A stretch of 64,000 nucleotides of DNA from the NCBI RefSeq assembly GCF_003206695.1, contig NZ_PZJN01000003.1, positions 331,323-395,322 on the forward strand, in the 5' to 3' direction. The translations under genes and the position numbers were made by a program. The notes beneath the pieces were generated by a model. It worked only from the letters and a program-made list of their open reading frames with translations, did no database searches and had not been told where the DNA came from. Below are positions 8,560-19,470 of the stretch, one piece after another; positions within the stretch are counted from its first letter, which is position 1; the number at the start of each line of letters is the position of its first letter. The DNA is from Salinicola halophyticus. Its GTDB lineage: Bacteria > Pseudomonadota > Gammaproteobacteria > Pseudomonadales > Halomonadaceae.

Positions 8560-9933
8560 GTGGCGAATTACGATTACGATCTCTTCGTGATAGGAGCCGG
8601 TTCCGGCGGCGTGCGTGCCGCACGAACGGCCGCAGCGACGGGCGCCAGAGTCGCGGTTGCCGAGGACCGCTATCTCGGCGGTACCTGCGTCAACGTAGGC
8701 TGCGTGCCGAAGAAGCTGTACTCCTATGCGGCGCATTTCCATGACGCGTTCGAAGACAGCGCGGGGTTTGGCTGGACGATCCCGCAGGCACCGACGTTTG
8801 ACTGGGCGACACTGCGCGACAACAAGATCGAGGAGATCAAGCGCCTCAACGGTATCTACAGCCGATTGCTGGATGGCGTCGGCGTCACGCTGATCAATGG
8901 TCGTGCCAAGGTTGTCGATGCCAACGCCGTCGAGATCAACGGCGATCGCGTCACCGCCGAGAAGATACTGGTGGCGGTGGGGGGCTGGCCCTGGACGCCC
9001 GAGTTCGAGGGCAGTGAACACACTATCAACTCCAACCAGGTATTCGATCTCGACAGCTTTCCCAAGCGCTTCCTGGTGCTGGGCGGTGGCTACATCGCCG
9101 TCGAGTTCGCCAGCATCTTCAACGGCCTCGGCGCGGACACGAGCCTGATCTACCGTGGGGAGCTGTTCCTGCGTGGTTTCGATCGGGAAGTGCGAGAGTT
9201 CACCCGCGACGAAATGGTCAAGAAAGGGGTCGACCTGCATTTCAAGACCAATATCGAGCGCATTCGCAAGGTAGAGAGCGGGCTCGAGGTGACGTTGACC
9301 AGCGGCGAGCAGTTCGAAGTTGACGCCGTACTCGCCGCCACCGGCCGTCGGCCCCACCTGGAAGGGCTGGGACTGGAGGCGCTGGGCGTCGAGCTCAACA
9401 CCGATGGTACGCTCAAGGTCAACGAACGCTACGAATCCTCGGTGCCCTCGATCCTCGGCCTAGGTGACGTGACCGGCGGCCCCGAATTGACCCCGGTTGC
9501 GCTCGCCGAGGCAATGCACCTGGTCCAGCACCACTTCACCCAGAACGAGGGCGGCAAGACGCCAGCACCGCTCGACTATCAGAACATCGCGACGGCCGTG
9601 TTCTGTCACCCCAACATCGGCACCGTCGGCCTATCCGAAGAAGAGGCGCGGGAGCGTTTCGAGGCAGTGCGCATCTACAGCGCGGATTTCCGTCCGATGA
9701 AGCACACGCTATCCGGCAGTGACGAGCGTTGCCTGATGAAGCTGGTGGTCGATGACGAAAGCGATCGTGTCGTCGGCGCTCATATGGTGGGCGACGACGC
9801 AGGCGAGACCATTCAGGGAATCGCGATCGCCGTGCGAGCTCGGCTGACTAAGAGCGATTTCGATGCCACGGTGGGCATTCATCCCACCGCCGCGGAAGAG
9901 TTCGTTACCATGCGCAGCGTGACGCGACGCTGA
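8560..9933 (+). CDS. gor: Glutathione-disulfide reductase
   Basis: FAD-dependent reductase of 457 residues that regenerates glutathione with NADPH. The FAD-binding GAGSGG is at residues 12-17. The redox-active disulfide is Cys43 and Cys48 in [14 protein letters not shown] second dinucleotide-binding fold starts at [13 protein letters not shown], and the C-terminal His441-Glu446 dyad lies in [10 protein letters not shown]. The start is a GTG preceded at 7 bases by AAGGAG (8547-8552). The open frame extends upstream, but this GTG gives the family-standard N-terminus. The gene is divergent from can and followed by a GC-rich hairpin. Confidence 0.95.
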   Translation: MANYDYDLFVIGAGSGGVRAARTAAATGARVAVAEDRYLGGTCVNVGCVPKKLYSYAAHFHDAFEDSAGFGWTIPQAPTFDWATLRDNKIEEIKRLNGIYSRLLDGVGVTLINGRAKVVDANAVEINGDRVTAEKILVAVGGWPWTPEFEGSEHTINSNQVFDLDSFPKRFLVLGGGYIAVEFASIFNGLGADTSLIYRGELFLRGFDREVREFTRDEMVKKGVDLHFKTNIERIRKVESGLEVTLTSGEQFEVDAVLAATGRRPHLEGLGLEALGVELNTDGTLKVNERYESSVPSILGLGDVTGGPELTPVALAEAMHLVQHHFTQNEGGKTPAPLDYQNIATAVFCHPNIGTVGLSEEEARERFEAVRIYSADFRPMKHTLSGSDERCLMKLVVDDESDRVVGAHMVGDDAGETIQGIAIAVRARLTKSDFDATVGIHPTAAEEFVTMRSVTRR

Positions 9934-9961
9934 TCATTGCCGATCGCTGAACGTCAAAGTG

Positions 9962-9979
9962 GCCGCCCGGCAGGGCGGC
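9962..9979 (+). terminator. GC-rich hairpin after gor
   Basis: GCCGCCC (9962-9968) pairs perfectly with GGGCGGC (9973-9979) around a GGCA loop, 29 bases after the gor stop. No T tract follows, so it may be a weak or Rho-assisted terminator. Confidence 0.5.
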
Positions 9980-10191
9980 TATCGCTTCGGTTCATCGCAT
10001 TTCGTCAATCGGCAGGCTCCGGTCATGCAGCAACGGCGGCAGGTCGCCACAAGCCCACTCTCTTGGCGTCGCTGCTACATCGAAGCCCCGTACCTCATCG
10101 CTTCCCGGGATTTCCCCGACTACTTTTCCTCACGGCCCTTCGCTTGTCGTCTAGACTTCGGGTATCGAGGCAGTCGCAAGCCCGCCAGCAT
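9980..10191. other. Non-coding gap upstream of the ectA control region
   Basis: About 210 bases without a recognisable gene, RNA or repeat. Short open frames exist, but none has a ribosome binding site or protein-like composition that I trust. Confidence 0.5.
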
Positions 10192-10206
10192 ATAAATATT
10201 ATTTAT
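10192..10206. promoter_or_regulatory. AT-rich inverted repeat upstream of the ectA promoter
   Basis: ATAAAT-ATT-ATTTAT is a perfect inverted repeat in an AT-rich block (10190-10216), against a GC-rich background. It ends about 30 bases upstream of the proposed -35 at 10236. It could be an UP element or a binding site for an unknown regulator. Confidence 0.45.
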
Positions 10207-10229
10207 TGAATATGCGCGGCTAAATAACC

Positions 10230-10264
10230 TGTCGTTTGAAGGTTGGCTGACTCACTGTTATTCT
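10230..10264 (+). promoter_or_regulatory. Proposed ectA promoter with shared osmolyte box
   Basis: TTGAAG (10236-10241) and TATTCT (10259-10264) are separated by 17 bases. Each matches four of six sigma-70 consensus positions, and the start codon follows 25 bases later. The -35 lies inside TGTCGTTTGAAGG (10230-10242). The same 13 bases, again with a 17-base spacer, occur upstream of the glycine betaine transporter (37619-37631, minus strand). Confidence 0.6.
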
Positions 10265-10289
10265 GAATCCCAAATTCGCCATAGCGACG

Positions 10290-10880
10290 ATGACGATGAC
10301 CAACCCCAACCCGGCATTTACGCCCTCGGCAGATCTGGCAAGGCCTACCGTGGCCGATGCCGTCGTCGGCAAGCCTGACATGCCTCTCTTCATCCGCAAG
10401 CCCACCACGGAAGATGGCTGGGGTATCTACGAGCTGGTCAAGGCGTGCCCACCGCTCGATGTCAATTCCGGCTACGCCTATCTGCTACTGGCAACGCAGT
10501 TCCGCGACAGTTGCGCTGTCGCGACCACCGAAGACGGCGAAATCGTCGGCTTCGTCTCGGGTTACGTCAAGGCTGCAGCTCCCGACATCTACTTTCTATG
10601 GCAGGTGGCCGTGGGAGAAAAGGCTCGCGGTACCGGCCTGGCACGTCGTCTGGTAGAAGCCGTGCTGACGCGATCGGAGCTGTCGGGATTGAATCACCTG
10701 GAAACCACCATCACACCTGACAACCAGGCCTCGTGGGGGCTGTTTCGTCGGTTGGCCGATCGGTGGCAGGCGCCGCTCATCAGTCGCGAATATTTCTCTA
10801 CCGATCAGCTGGGGGGCGAACACGATCCGGAGAATCTCGTCCGCATCGGCCCGTTCGATCCGCAGCGCATCCAGGGCTGA
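10290..10880 (+). CDS. ectA: L-2,4-diaminobutyrate N-acetyltransferase
   Basis: GNAT-family enzyme of 196 residues. It acetylates diaminobutyrate to N-gamma-acetyl-diaminobutyrate, the second dedicated step of ectoine synthesis. The sequence matches Halomonas EctA closely from memory: LFIRKPTTEDGWGIYELVKA, then LDVNSGYAYLLLATQFRDSC, and the acetyl-CoA-binding segment EKARGTGLARRLVEAVL. The tail SREYFSTDQLGGEHDPENL is also diagnostic. The ATG at 10290 has only a weak ribosome binding site, and an in-frame ATG at 10296 is an alternative. It is the first gene of the ect operon, 120 bases before ectB. Confidence 0.97.
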   Translation: MTMTNPNPAFTPSADLARPTVADAVVGKPDMPLFIRKPTTEDGWGIYELVKACPPLDVNSGYAYLLLATQFRDSCAVATTEDGEIVGFVSGYVKAAAPDIYFLWQVAVGEKARGTGLARRLVEAVLTRSELSGLNHLETTITPDNQASWGLFRRLADRWQAPLISREYFSTDQLGGEHDPENLVRIGPFDPQRIQG

Positions 10881-10991
10881 CGGATCTAACGCCGCGCGCC
10901 GTTTTCTCGCTCGGCTTTTCCGCCTGATCGTTTACGCATTCACTGCGACTGTCCCAAGTCAATCACTCCACTATCGATATCCATCCACTGA

Positions 10992-12266
<1,275 letters not shown>

Positions 12267-12283
12267 ACGCGACACTGACCCGG

Positions 12284-12309
12284 AAAAGCGGCCCTCAGGG
12301 GCTGCTTTT
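12284..12309 (+). terminator. Terminator-like hairpin between ectB and ectC
   Basis: AAAAGCGGCCC (12284-12294) pairs over 11 positions, one of them G-T, with the segment ending in GGGCTGCTTTT at 12309, around a short loop, and the stem runs into four T. This has the form of an intrinsic terminator or attenuator. It lies 17 bases after the ectB stop and ahead of ectC. I saw no convincing separate ectC promoter. Confidence 0.6.
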
Positions 12310-12343
12310 CATTCCCTGCATCACTTACCAGGAGTTATGATCG

Positions 12344-12739
12344 ATGATCGTACGTAATCTTCAAGAGTGCATGAAAACCGACCGTTTCGTGGAAGCCGAG
12401 AACGGCAACTGGGACAGCACCCGCTTGATGCTGGCCGAGGATAACTGTGGCTTTTCGTTCAACATCACCCGAATTCATCCGGGCACAGAAACCCACATTC
12501 ACTACAAGAATCACATCGAAGCGGTATTCTGCTACGAGGGTGAAGGGGAAGTGGAAACCATCGCCGATGGCAAGATTCATACCATCAAGGCAGGCGACAT
12601 GTACCTTCTGGACCAGCACGACGAGCATTGGCTGCGCGGCAAGGAGAAGGGCATGACCGTCGCCTGCGTCTTCAGCCCGGCATTGACCGGTCGCGAAATC
12701 CATCGTGAAGACGGCTCCTACGCGCCGGCGGACGACTGA
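12344..12739 (+). CDS. ectC: Ectoine synthase
   Basis: Cupin-fold enzyme of 131 residues that cyclises N-gamma-acetyl-diaminobutyrate to ectoine in the cytoplasm. Diagnostic stretches are [40 protein letters not shown], and [19 protein letters not shown] near the metal site. AGGAG lies 9 bases upstream of the ATG. An overlapping upstream ATG at 12337 opens a six-codon frame (stop TAA at 12355) in another frame; it is probably incidental. No ectD hydroxylase or aspartokinase follows. The gene ends before two hairpins. Confidence 0.97.
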   Translation: MIVRNLQECMKTDRFVEAENGNWDSTRLMLAEDNCGFSFNITRIHPGTETHIHYKNHIEAVFCYEGEGEVETIADGKIHTIKAGDMYLLDQHDEHWLRGKEKGMTVACVFSPALTGREIHREDGSYAPADD

Positions 12740-12755
12740 TTCGACCCGTGTGAAG

Positions 12756-12826
12756 TGCCAGCGTCAACGGGGCGCTACCAGCCTATGACGCTGGCAAAAA
12801 AAAGACCGCCAACGGCGGTCTTTTTT
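12756..12826 (+). terminator. Double terminator between ectC and cyoE, bidirectional
   Basis: TGCCAGCGTC (12756-12765) pairs with GACGCTGGCA (12787-12796) around a 21-base loop. Directly after it, an A tract, GACCGCC, a three-base loop, GGCGGTC and six T (12796-12826) form a classical hairpin that works on both strands. It ends ectABC on the plus strand and cyoABCDE on the minus strand. Confidence 0.9.
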
Positions 12827-12842
12827 CGTTTCGAGGCGTCGT

Positions 12843-13736
12843 TCAACCCAACGCTAGCGACACCAGCGGCTCTGCCATCGGTAGACGGCTGTCCACGGAC
12901 ATCATCACGCTCAACGCCGTCACCACCATGATCGAGATGCCGAAGACCTTGCGGGCCCAGGCTTCGTTATTGGTGGTCCGGAAGCCTCTGAGCGTAATAC
13001 TGAGCCAGTAACCGCCGACGGCAACGGCAACGATGGCGTAAGCCCATCCCGTATAGCCGGCGACCGACAGCATGACCGAGGCGATCACGAACAGCACCGT
13101 GTAGATCACGATATGTCGCTTCGCGACGGCGATGCCGCATTTCACCGGAAGCACCGGTATCGATGCCGAGGCGTAGTCGTCGAACCGGAAAATGGCGATG
13201 GCGTAGGAGTGGGGCATCTGCCACATGCTGAAGATGATCAGCAACAGCAGGGCACCCAGATCGAACGTCCCCGTTACCGCACAGTAGCCGATGACCGGCG
13301 GCGATGCCCCGGACAGACTGCCGATCAGCGTGCTGTAGACCGAATTCCGTTTGAGATAGAGGCTGTAGGCACCGACATAGATGGCGAAACCGAATGCCGC
13401 GAATCCTGTGGCCATGGGCGTGGTCATCCACGCCAGCAGACCGAAGCCGACAACGCCCATCAGACAGCCCAGCAGCAGGGCGATCGGAATCGAAATCTCG
13501 CCGGTCACCATGGCACGAGACTGGGTACGTGCCATGTGGCCATCGATATCGCGGTCGATCACGTTATTGAAAACGCAGCCGGACGCGACGACCAACGACG
13601 TGCCGAGTACCGTTGCCAGGAACAACCACAGATCGAAACGGCCACCGGCGGCCAGAAAATAGCCGCCGATGACTGTCACGAGATTGCCGAAGATGATGCC
13701 GGGCTTGGTCAGCGCCAAATAGGGCTTCAAGGCCAT
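12843..13736 (-). CDS. cyoE: Protoheme IX farnesyltransferase (heme O synthase)
   Basis: Integral membrane prenyltransferase of 297 residues that converts heme B to heme O for cytochrome bo3. The UbiA-type motif [18 protein letters not shown] supplies the Asp residues that bind Mg-farnesyl diphosphate. Eight or so hydrophobic segments follow. It begins [20 protein letters not shown], a family-typical start. It is the last gene of the cyo operon, 7 bases after cyoD, and ends at the terminator shared with ectC. Confidence 0.96.
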   Translation of the reverse strand: MALKPYLALTKPGIIFGNLVTVIGGYFLAAGGRFDLWLFLATVLGTSLVVASGCVFNNVIDRDIDGHMARTQSRAMVTGEISIPIALLLGCLMGVVGFGLLAWMTTPMATGFAAFGFAIYVGAYSLYLKRNSVYSTLIGSLSGASPPVIGYCAVTGTFDLGALLLLIIFSMWQMPHSYAIAIFRFDDYASASIPVLPVKCGIAVAKRHIVIYTVLFVIASVMLSVAGYTGWAYAIVAVAVGGYWLSITLRGFRTTNNEAWARKVFGISIMVVTALSVMMSVDSRLPMAEPLVSLALG

Positions 13737-13743
13737 TTGCAGG

Positions 13744-14076
13744 TTAGCCCAGCATCATGTTGATGTGGATGTTGTGCATGATCCACAGAGAACCGCCAAC
13801 GATCAGCGTCAGGATACCGATAGTAAAGATGAAGGAAATCACGTTCCAGCCGCCTTCGGACTTGGTATTCAAGTGCATGAAGAGAATCAGCTGCACGAGC
13901 ACCTGAATGATGGCGGTAACGACGACCGTGATCATCATTGCCGGGATGCCGAAGCTGCCGGTCATGACGACGCCGAATGAAATCAGCGTCAACACGATCG
14001 AAAGCACGAGCCCGATGATGTAGGACTTGTAGCTGCCGTGACTGGCGCCGTCGTGCGAGGTGTGAATATCGCTCAT
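13744..14076 (-). CDS. cyoD: Cytochrome bo3 oxidase subunit IV
   Basis: Small inner-membrane subunit of 110 residues with three predicted transmembrane segments (around [40 protein letters not shown] and [20 protein letters not shown]). It has the conserved HLN after the second helix. It supports assembly of the oxidase. It starts one base after the cyoC stop, so expression is coupled. The His-rich N-terminus ([17 protein letters not shown]) is normal for the family. Confidence 0.95.
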   Translation of the reverse strand: MSDIHTSHDGASHGSYKSYIIGLVLSIVLTLISFGVVMTGSFGIPAMMITVVVTAIIQVLVQLILFMHLNTKSEGGWNVISFIFTIGILTLIVGGSLWIMHNIHINMMLG

Positions 14077-14077
14077 G

Positions 14078-14695
14078 TCACATGGCTCCTATCAGGTAGA
14101 CGAAGGAGAAGACGCAGATCCAGACGATGTCCAGGAAGTGCCAGAAGAGACTGAGGCACAGCATCCGCGGCATGGTCACGCTGTCGAGTCCGCGCTTGGA
14201 GATCTGGAAGAACATGATCGCGATCCAGATCAGACCGAATGTCACGTGCAGGCCGTGCGTCCCGACCAGGGTAAAGAATGCTGACAGGAACGCGCTGCGG
14301 TCCGGACCGGCACCTTCGGCGATCAGATGATGGAATTCGTAGATTTCCATCGAGATGAAGCCGGCGCCCAGCAGAAACGTCACTGCCAGCCATTTCAGAA
14401 CCGCGCCGCGGTCACCCGCATTCTGCGCCAGTACCGCCAGGCCGAAGGTGAAACTACTGATCAACAGCAGGAAGGTCTCGACCAGCACGAAGGGCAGTTC
14501 GAAGATCTCCTGGGAGGTCGGGCCGCCGGCGGTCGCCGTGGCCAGCACGCCGAAGGTCGCGAACAGCGAGCCGAAAATCACCAGGTCGCTCATCAGGTAG
14601 ATCCAGAACCCGAAGACCTTCATTGCGCCTGCGTCGTGGTGCTCATGCCCGTCGTGGGCATGAGCGTCATGTTGCTTGATTGTGTCGGTTGCCAT
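14078..14695 (-). CDS. cyoC: Cytochrome bo3 oxidase subunit III
   Basis: Inner-membrane subunit of 205 residues with five predicted helices. It begins with a His/Asp-rich tail ([20 protein letters not shown]), then [20 protein letters not shown], and includes [14 protein letters not shown], the heme-copper oxidase subunit III signature. It stabilises the catalytic subunit CyoB. It starts 2 bases after the cyoB stop and ends 1 base before cyoD. Confidence 0.96.
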   Translation of the reverse strand: MATDTIKQHDAHAHDGHEHHDAGAMKVFGFWIYLMSDLVIFGSLFATFGVLATATAGGPTSQEIFELPFVLVETFLLLISSFTFGLAVLAQNAGDRGAVLKWLAVTFLLGAGFISMEIYEFHHLIAEGAGPDRSAFLSAFFTLVGTHGLHVTFGLIWIAIMFFQISKRGLDSVTMPRMLCLSLFWHFLDIVWICVFSFVYLIGAM

Positions 14696-14697
14696 GA

Positions 14698-16680
14698 TTA
14701 AGCCTGCATCTCCAACCGTTTGTGGTATTCACGCTCGGTCCTTTCGACCTCGGCAGCGCTGACGTGGTAGTCGGTATCGTTATTGAAGATACGGAACATG
14801 AACGTCACGAACATGCCAATGGCGCCAACGCCTACCAGCCACCAGATGTGCCAGATCAACGCGAAACCGAAGAACAGGGCGAACAGCGACATGATCGGAC
14901 CTTCGGCCGTGTTCTTGGGCATGTGAATGTCCTCGAACTTGGTCGCCAGCTCGCGCTTAAAGCCACCCGGCTGCTGCTTCATCTCCCAGTAGCTGTCGAT
15001 GGACGCGACATCGGGCAGGTAAGCGAAGTTGTAGTTCGGGGGCGGAGAGGAGGTGGACCACTCCAGCGTACGCCCATCCCACGGATCGCCGGTCAGATCA
15101 CGGTTCTTCTCGCGATCGCGAATACTGACGACGAGCTGGATCACGATGCAGGCAATGCCGCAGGCGATGATCACCGCGCCAAACCAGGCCACGATCATCA
15201 GCGGCTGCCACTCGGTCTGTTCATAGGACTGCATCCGGCGCATAGCACCGAAGAAGCTCAGCGCATACAGCGGCATGAACGCGACGTAGAAGCCGATCAG
15301 CCAGCACCAGAAGGAGCGCTTGCCCCATTTTTCACTCAGCGTGAAGCCGAAGGCTTTCGGGAACCAGTACGTGAAGCCGGCCATCATCCCGAACACCACG
15401 CCGCCGATGATGACGTTATGGAAGTGAGCGATGACGAACAGACTGTTGTGCAGCACGAAGTTGGCACCCGGTACAGCCAGCATGACACCGGTCATACCGC
15501 CCAGAGTAAAGGTGATGATGAAACCGATCGTCCAGAGTACCGGGGTCGTGAACTGGATGCGCCCGCGATACATGGTGAACAGCCAGTTGAATATCTTCAC
15601 CCCGGTCGGAATCGCGATGATCATCGTCATGATGCCGAAGAAGGCATTGACGTTGGCTCCCGCACCCATGGTGAAGAAGTGGTGCAGCCATACGATGAAC
15701 GACAATACGGTGATCGCCGCCGTGGCCCAGACCATGGTCTTGTAGCCGAACAGACGCTTCTTGGTAAAGGTCGCGATGACCTCGGAGAAGACACCAAACG
15801 CTGGCAAGATCAAGATATAGACTTCCGGGTGGCCCCAGGCCCAGATGAGGTTGACGTACATCATCTGGCTGCCGCCCATATCATTGGTGAAGAAGTGCAT
15901 GCCCAGATAGCGATCCAGAGTCAGCAGGGCGATGGTCACGGTCAGGATCGGGAACGACAGAATGATCAGCACGTTGGTGCAGAGCGCGGTCCAGGTGAAG
16001 ATCGGCATGCGGAACAGGGACATGCCCTTGGTGCGCATTTTCAGGATGGTGACGAAGAAGTTGATCCCCGTCAGCGTGGTCCCGATACCCGAGAGCTGCA
16101 ATGCCCATATCCAGTAATCGACGCCGACATCCGGACTGTATTGCAATTCCGATAATGGCGCATAGGCCAGCCAGCCGGTCTTGGCGAACTCACCGATGAC
16201 CAGCGACATGTTCACCAGAATCATGCCCACCGCGAACAGCCAGAAACTCAGGTTGTTCATGAACGGGAAGGCCACGTCACGGGCGCCGATCTGCAGCGGC
16301 ACGACCAGGTTCATCAGACCGATGACCATGGGCATGGCGACGAAGAAGATCATGATGACACCGTGAGCGGTGAAGATCTGATCGAAGTGGTGGGGCGGCA
16401 AGTATCCTTCGGCGCCACCAGCGGCCAGAGCCTGCTGAGTCCGCATCATGATCGCGTCGGCGAAACCGCGGACGAGCATGACCAGGGCAACGAGAAAATA
16501 CATTACACCGATCTTCTTGTGATCGATGGACGTCACCCAATCGGTCCAGAGATAGCCCCACTTGCCGTAGTAGGTAATCAAACCGACGACCAGCGCACCA
16601 ATGATGCCGATGGCCGCCGCGGTGACCATGATGATCGGCTCATGGAAGGGAATCGAATCTAAACTGAGTTTTCCAAACAT
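14698..16680 (-). CDS. cyoB: Cytochrome bo3 oxidase subunit I (catalytic)
   Basis: Heme-copper oxidase subunit of 660 residues that reduces O2 to water with ubiquinol electrons and pumps protons. The copper/heme ligands are readable in order: the His of [20 protein letters not shown] with the cross-linked His/Tyr pair, HH in [12 protein letters not shown], and HFHN for the two heme irons. The sequence is close to E. coli CyoB from its start [19 protein letters not shown] onward. The open frame reaches 16704, but the ATG at 16680, behind a GGAG in the end of cyoA, fits the family. The gap to cyoA is 4 bases. Confidence 0.97.
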   Translation of the reverse strand: MFGKLSLDSIPFHEPIIMVTAAAIGIIGALVVGLITYYGKWGYLWTDWVTSIDHKKIGVMYFLVALVMLVRGFADAIMMRTQQALAAGGAEGYLPPHHFDQIFTAHGVIMIFFVAMPMVIGLMNLVVPLQIGARDVAFPFMNNLSFWLFAVGMILVNMSLVIGEFAKTGWLAYAPLSELQYSPDVGVDYWIWALQLSGIGTTLTGINFFVTILKMRTKGMSLFRMPIFTWTALCTNVLIILSFPILTVTIALLTLDRYLGMHFFTNDMGGSQMMYVNLIWAWGHPEVYILILPAFGVFSEVIATFTKKRLFGYKTMVWATAAITVLSFIVWLHHFFTMGAGANVNAFFGIMTMIIAIPTGVKIFNWLFTMYRGRIQFTTPVLWTIGFIITFTLGGMTGVMLAVPGANFVLHNSLFVIAHFHNVIIGGVVFGMMAGFTYWFPKAFGFTLSEKWGKRSFWCWLIGFYVAFMPLYALSFFGAMRRMQSYEQTEWQPLMIVAWFGAVIIACGIACIVIQLVVSIRDREKNRDLTGDPWDGRTLEWSTSSPPPNYNFAYLPDVASIDSYWEMKQQPGGFKRELATKFEDIHMPKNTAEGPIMSLFALFFGFALIWHIWWLVGVGAIGMFVTFMFRIFNNDTDYHVSAAEVERTEREYHKRLEMQA

Positions 16681-16684
16681 GACG

Positions 16685-17614
16685 TTACTCCGCTGCCTGC
16701 GCACTCATGGGCATTGAAGACTCCCGTGCTTCGTTGTGCTCGCCATGGTTGTCCGTACCCCCATGACCCGCTTTGTAACTTTTGATCAGATCGCCGTAGA
16801 AATCCGGCGAGACCTGCGAAAAGTATTCTACTGGATTGGCAATCGAGGGCTTGGCGATCTGGTCATAGTTCTCCGGGAACATCATGCTCTTGGGAGACTG
16901 TTTGACCTTGTCGACCCACGCCTGGTAGTCCGATTCCGTCGCCACATTGGTGTCGAACAGCATTTCGGAGAAACCTTCACCGCTGTAATGCGTCGAACGA
17001 CCACGGAAGGAGCCTGTTTCATTGCCTTCCAGATACACGTCGTTGTCCATTCCGGCCATGGCATAGATCTGGCTGCCCAGGGTGGGAACCATGAACGAAT
17101 TCATGACGGTGCCCGAGGTCACGCGGAAATGAATCGGCGTATCTACCGGAATGGTCAGCTCATTGACCGTCGCGATGCCTTCGTCGGGATAGATGAACAG
17201 CCATTTCCAGTCGAGCGAAATCGCATCGATGGTCATGGTTTCGTCTTCACTGGCGATCGGCTTGTGCGGGTCGTAAGAGTGCGACGTCTGCCATGTCAGG
17301 ATGGCAAGGAAAAAGATGATGACGCACGGAATGGCCCACACGAATATCTCGATGATGTTCGAATGTTCCCAGTTCGGCGTGTACTTGGCCGCAAGGTTGG
17401 TCCCGCGATATTTCCACGCAAACAGAATGGTCATCACGATGACCGGAATGACCACGATCAACATCAAGCCAAAGGCCGTAATGATCAGCGATTTAAGACC
17501 CTGGCCGACCTGGCCGGTCGGGTCCATCAAGGCGGATCCACAACCACTCAACAACAATGGCGCGGTTAACCACGTCATCACACTCAAATACTTGAGGGAG
17601 TTCCTTTTTCTCAT
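16685..17614 (-). CDS. cyoA: Cytochrome bo3 oxidase subunit II (lipoprotein)
   Basis: Periplasm-facing subunit of 309 residues. It starts [20 protein letters not shown] and carries a lipobox ending in LSGC, so it should be a lipoprotein. Two transmembrane helices and a cupredoxin domain without the CuA site follow, as in ubiquinol oxidases; [19 protein letters not shown] and [10 protein letters not shown] are typical. The frame extends to an ATG at 17677, but the internal ATG gives the standard signal sequence. It is the first gene of cyoABCDE. The C-terminus is rich in His and Glu. Confidence 0.95.
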   Translation of the reverse strand: MRKRNSLKYLSVMTWLTAPLLLSGCGSALMDPTGQVGQGLKSLIITAFGLMLIVVIPVIVMTILFAWKYRGTNLAAKYTPNWEHSNIIEIFVWAIPCVIIFFLAILTWQTSHSYDPHKPIASEDETMTIDAISLDWKWLFIYPDEGIATVNELTIPVDTPIHFRVTSGTVMNSFMVPTLGSQIYAMAGMDNDVYLEGNETGSFRGRSTHYSGEGFSEMLFDTNVATESDYQAWVDKVKQSPKSMMFPENYDQIAKPSIANPVEYFSQVSPDFYGDLIKSYKAGHGGTDNHGEHNEARESSMPMSAQAAE

Positions 17615-18201
17615 CTCACGACCCCAGTGGAGGAAAGCTTTTCGGCCCTGCAACAATCGGTTAGCGGCCTGCATCATACGCTGCTAGCCAGGGCTGACAA
17701 CTCTGACAAGACGCGCAGTGGCGCACCGAGCATCGGACGTCGCCAACGAAGTAGGGATTTCGCGGTCGGTAGTGTACCGAAAAATTGGCTTATCATCAGA
17801 CGATGACGCCAAACTCATCATCAATGTGGCGATATGTCGCAGACCGTCGCGGTCTGATCGCCGTCATTTCAGCTTAAGCGTAGCGCAACTCCGTGGTGAT
17901 GTACGCATGAGAGATGTACGGATTCCGGCCGCGCGTAGATGCACGAATCCTCGACGGTGAGAAACCGGTTGCTGAAAATCCTGGAGCGGACGTGTCCGGT
18001 GCTGCTCCCAGGTGCCAGGCCTTACTTCGCATAATATATATTATGTTAAATACATTATGTTGGGCGTGAATCTGCTCGGGATACTCCACCAACTTGTTAC
18101 GCCTCTCTCGTTCACTCGCTCAAACCCTGGCGGCGTTCGGTGGCTCCCGTCGACGCTAGCGCGTAGAATATGCCGCTCTCGATACTTGCCCGGGAATATC
18201 G
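17615..18201. other. Long divergent intergenic region between cyoA and zur
   Basis: About 590 bases hold the divergent control regions of the cyo operon and the zur-like gene. Short frames such as 17718-17960 lack ribosome binding sites and protein-like composition. A TACACT that could act as a cyo -10 lies on the minus strand near 17775-17780 without a good -35. The AT-rich palindrome listed separately is the most distinct element. Confidence 0.6.
18030..18045. promoter_or_regulatory. Perfect 16-bp AT-rich palindrome upstream of zur
   Basis: CATAATATATATTATG is fully self-complementary. A further ATTATG copy lies at 18054-18059, in the same AT-rich patch (18030-18060). The position, about 155 bases ahead of the Fur-family gene, would suit an autoregulatory operator or a promoter element. 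It resembles, but does not match, the published gammaproteobacterial Zur box. Confidence 0.45.
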
Positions 18202-18645
18202 ATGCACGATTCGGATGTACTCCTCAAGCAGGCAGACCAACAGTGTCAGGAACGCGGCGTTCGATTCACGCCGATTCGCCGACGCGTGCTGGAAATGATC
18301 TCCGGAACGCCCGGCGGCCTCAAAGCCTACGATCTGCTCGATCGCCTTTCGGACGAACATGCCGCGGCCAGACCGCCGACGGTCTACCGCGCCCTGGATT
18401 TTTTGATCGAGCAAGGCCTGGTTCATCGCATCGAATCGCTCAACGCCTATATCGCCTGTCCATGCCCCGAGCATGTGCATCGATTTCAGCTGCTGATCTG
18501 TCGTCACTGCGGCCGCGTCGAAGAGCTGCATCAGGAAGCCGTGGGAGAAATGCTATCCCGCACGGCCCGCGAACGCGGATTCACGATCCAGCGTCAGACC
18601 ATCGAGCTGCTGGGTGCCTGTGATGCCTGTCTCGAGAAAGCCTGA
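18202..18645 (+). CDS. zur: Fur-family regulator, probably zinc-responsive Zur
   Basis: Protein of 147 residues with the Fur fold. A winged helix covers about residues 1-85 (RFTPIRRRVLEMISG, then RPPTVYRALDFLIEQGLVH). A metal-binding domain holds CPCPEHVHRFQLLICRHCG. The structural zinc site is Cys100, Cys103, Cys140 and Cys143. Pairing of HVHRFQLLICxxCG with a late CxxC is typical of Zur rather than Fur. Zur represses zinc uptake genes when zinc is plentiful; no znu genes are in this window. hisI follows 36 bases later on the same strand. Confidence 0.85.
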   Translation: MHDSDVLLKQADQQCQERGVRFTPIRRRVLEMISGTPGGLKAYDLLDRLSDEHAAARPPTVYRALDFLIEQGLVHRIESLNAYIACPCPEHVHRFQLLICRHCGRVEELHQEAVGEMLSRTARERGFTIQRQTIELLGACDACLEKA

Positions 18646-18681
18646 TCGCGCGGCGATCGAACACGCCTAACGGAAAACCTC

Positions 18682-19125
18682 ATGCCCGGACTTTTTCACG
18701 ATCTCGAACGCTCGACATCTGGCGCTCAGGTAGCGACGGATGACTTGCTGTCGGCCGCTAAGTGGAACGATGACGGCCTGATTCCCGCCATTGCACAGCA
18801 GCATGATAGCGGCGAAGTGTTGATGATGGCCTGGATGAACCGTGCGGCCTTGGAGGAAACGCTGAGTACGGGACGAGTGTGCTACTGGTCCCGTTCGCGG
18901 CAGGCCTTCTGGCGCAAAGGGGAAACCTCGGGTCAGCAGCAACAGTTGATCGAGGCGCGGTTCGACTGCGACGGCGACACCGTATTGCTCAAGGTCGATC
19001 AGTCCGGACCGGCCTGCCATACCGGTCGCCGCAGCTGCTTTTATCTCAGGCTGACACCTACCGTTGCCGAGATCGACCGGGAGCCGCTGATTTCCCCCGA
19101 TCAGCTCTACGCCGGGAAGCGCTGA
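18682..19125 (+). CDS. hisI: Phosphoribosyl-AMP cyclohydrolase
   Basis: Histidine biosynthesis enzyme of 147 residues that opens the purine ring of PR-AMP. The metal sites are present: Cys96 within ARFDCDGD, where Asp95, Asp97 and Asp99 bind Mg, and Cys112 and Cys119 in [13 protein letters not shown] for zinc. It is a stand-alone HisI without the HisE domain found fused in enterobacteria. The start at 18682 gives 15-20 extra N-terminal residues compared with the core family. yidD follows after 8 bases. Confidence 0.95.
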   Translation: MPGLFHDLERSTSGAQVATDDLLSAAKWNDDGLIPAIAQQHDSGEVLMMAWMNRAALEETLSTGRVCYWSRSRQAFWRKGETSGQQQQLIEARFDCDGDTVLLKVDQSGPACHTGRRSCFYLRLTPTVAEIDREPLISPDQLYAGKR

Positions 19126-19133
19126 GGCCCGCC

Positions 19134-19451
19134 GTGATCGCCAAGCTCGCCACCTGGCTGCTAACCGCGCTGATCCAGGTCTACCGCTACGGAATCAGCC
19201 CCCTGCTCGGCCCGCGCTGTCGCTTCTGGCCCACCTGCTCCAGTTATGCGCTGGAAGCCATCCGTCTACATGGGCCATGGCGTGGTGGCTGGCTGGCGAT
19301 TCGCCGGCTGTCGAAATGCCACCCGTTTCATGCCGGCGGTGTCGATCCCGTTCCCGAACCCGGCGGCTGTCATTGCCAGTCCGACAACGGCATTGATGAC
19401 GACGCGGACAACGCTGGCGACGATCATGACGCACCCGATCGGCGCCAATGA
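19134..19451 (+). CDS. yidD: Membrane protein insertion efficiency factor YidD
   Basis: Protein of 105 residues with the conserved core [20 protein letters not shown] followed by [20 protein letters not shown] and [17 protein letters not shown]. YidD assists YidC-dependent membrane insertion. The start is a GTG preceded by GAGG at 6 bases. The tail after the core is unusually long and acidic ([20 protein letters not shown]). The gene lies beside hisI rather than in the usual rpmH-rnpA-yidD-yidC cluster, so it is relocated. Confidence 0.93.
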   Translation: MIAKLATWLLTALIQVYRYGISPLLGPRCRFWPTCSSYALEAIRLHGPWRGGWLAIRRLSKCHPFHAGGVDPVPEPGGCHCQSDNGIDDDADNAGDDHDAPDRRQ

Positions 19452-19470
19452 GGGTTGGCCACGATCGCGA

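Noticed and set aside
14722-16155. Open frame of 477 codons antisense to cyoB
   Set aside because: The His/Asp/Arg-rich translation is the typical shadow of a hydrophobic membrane protein; cyoB itself is certain.
17718-17960. Possible 80-residue protein between cyoA and zur
   Set aside because: There is no ribosome binding site, the composition is Arg-rich like random GC-rich DNA, and it overlaps control regions.
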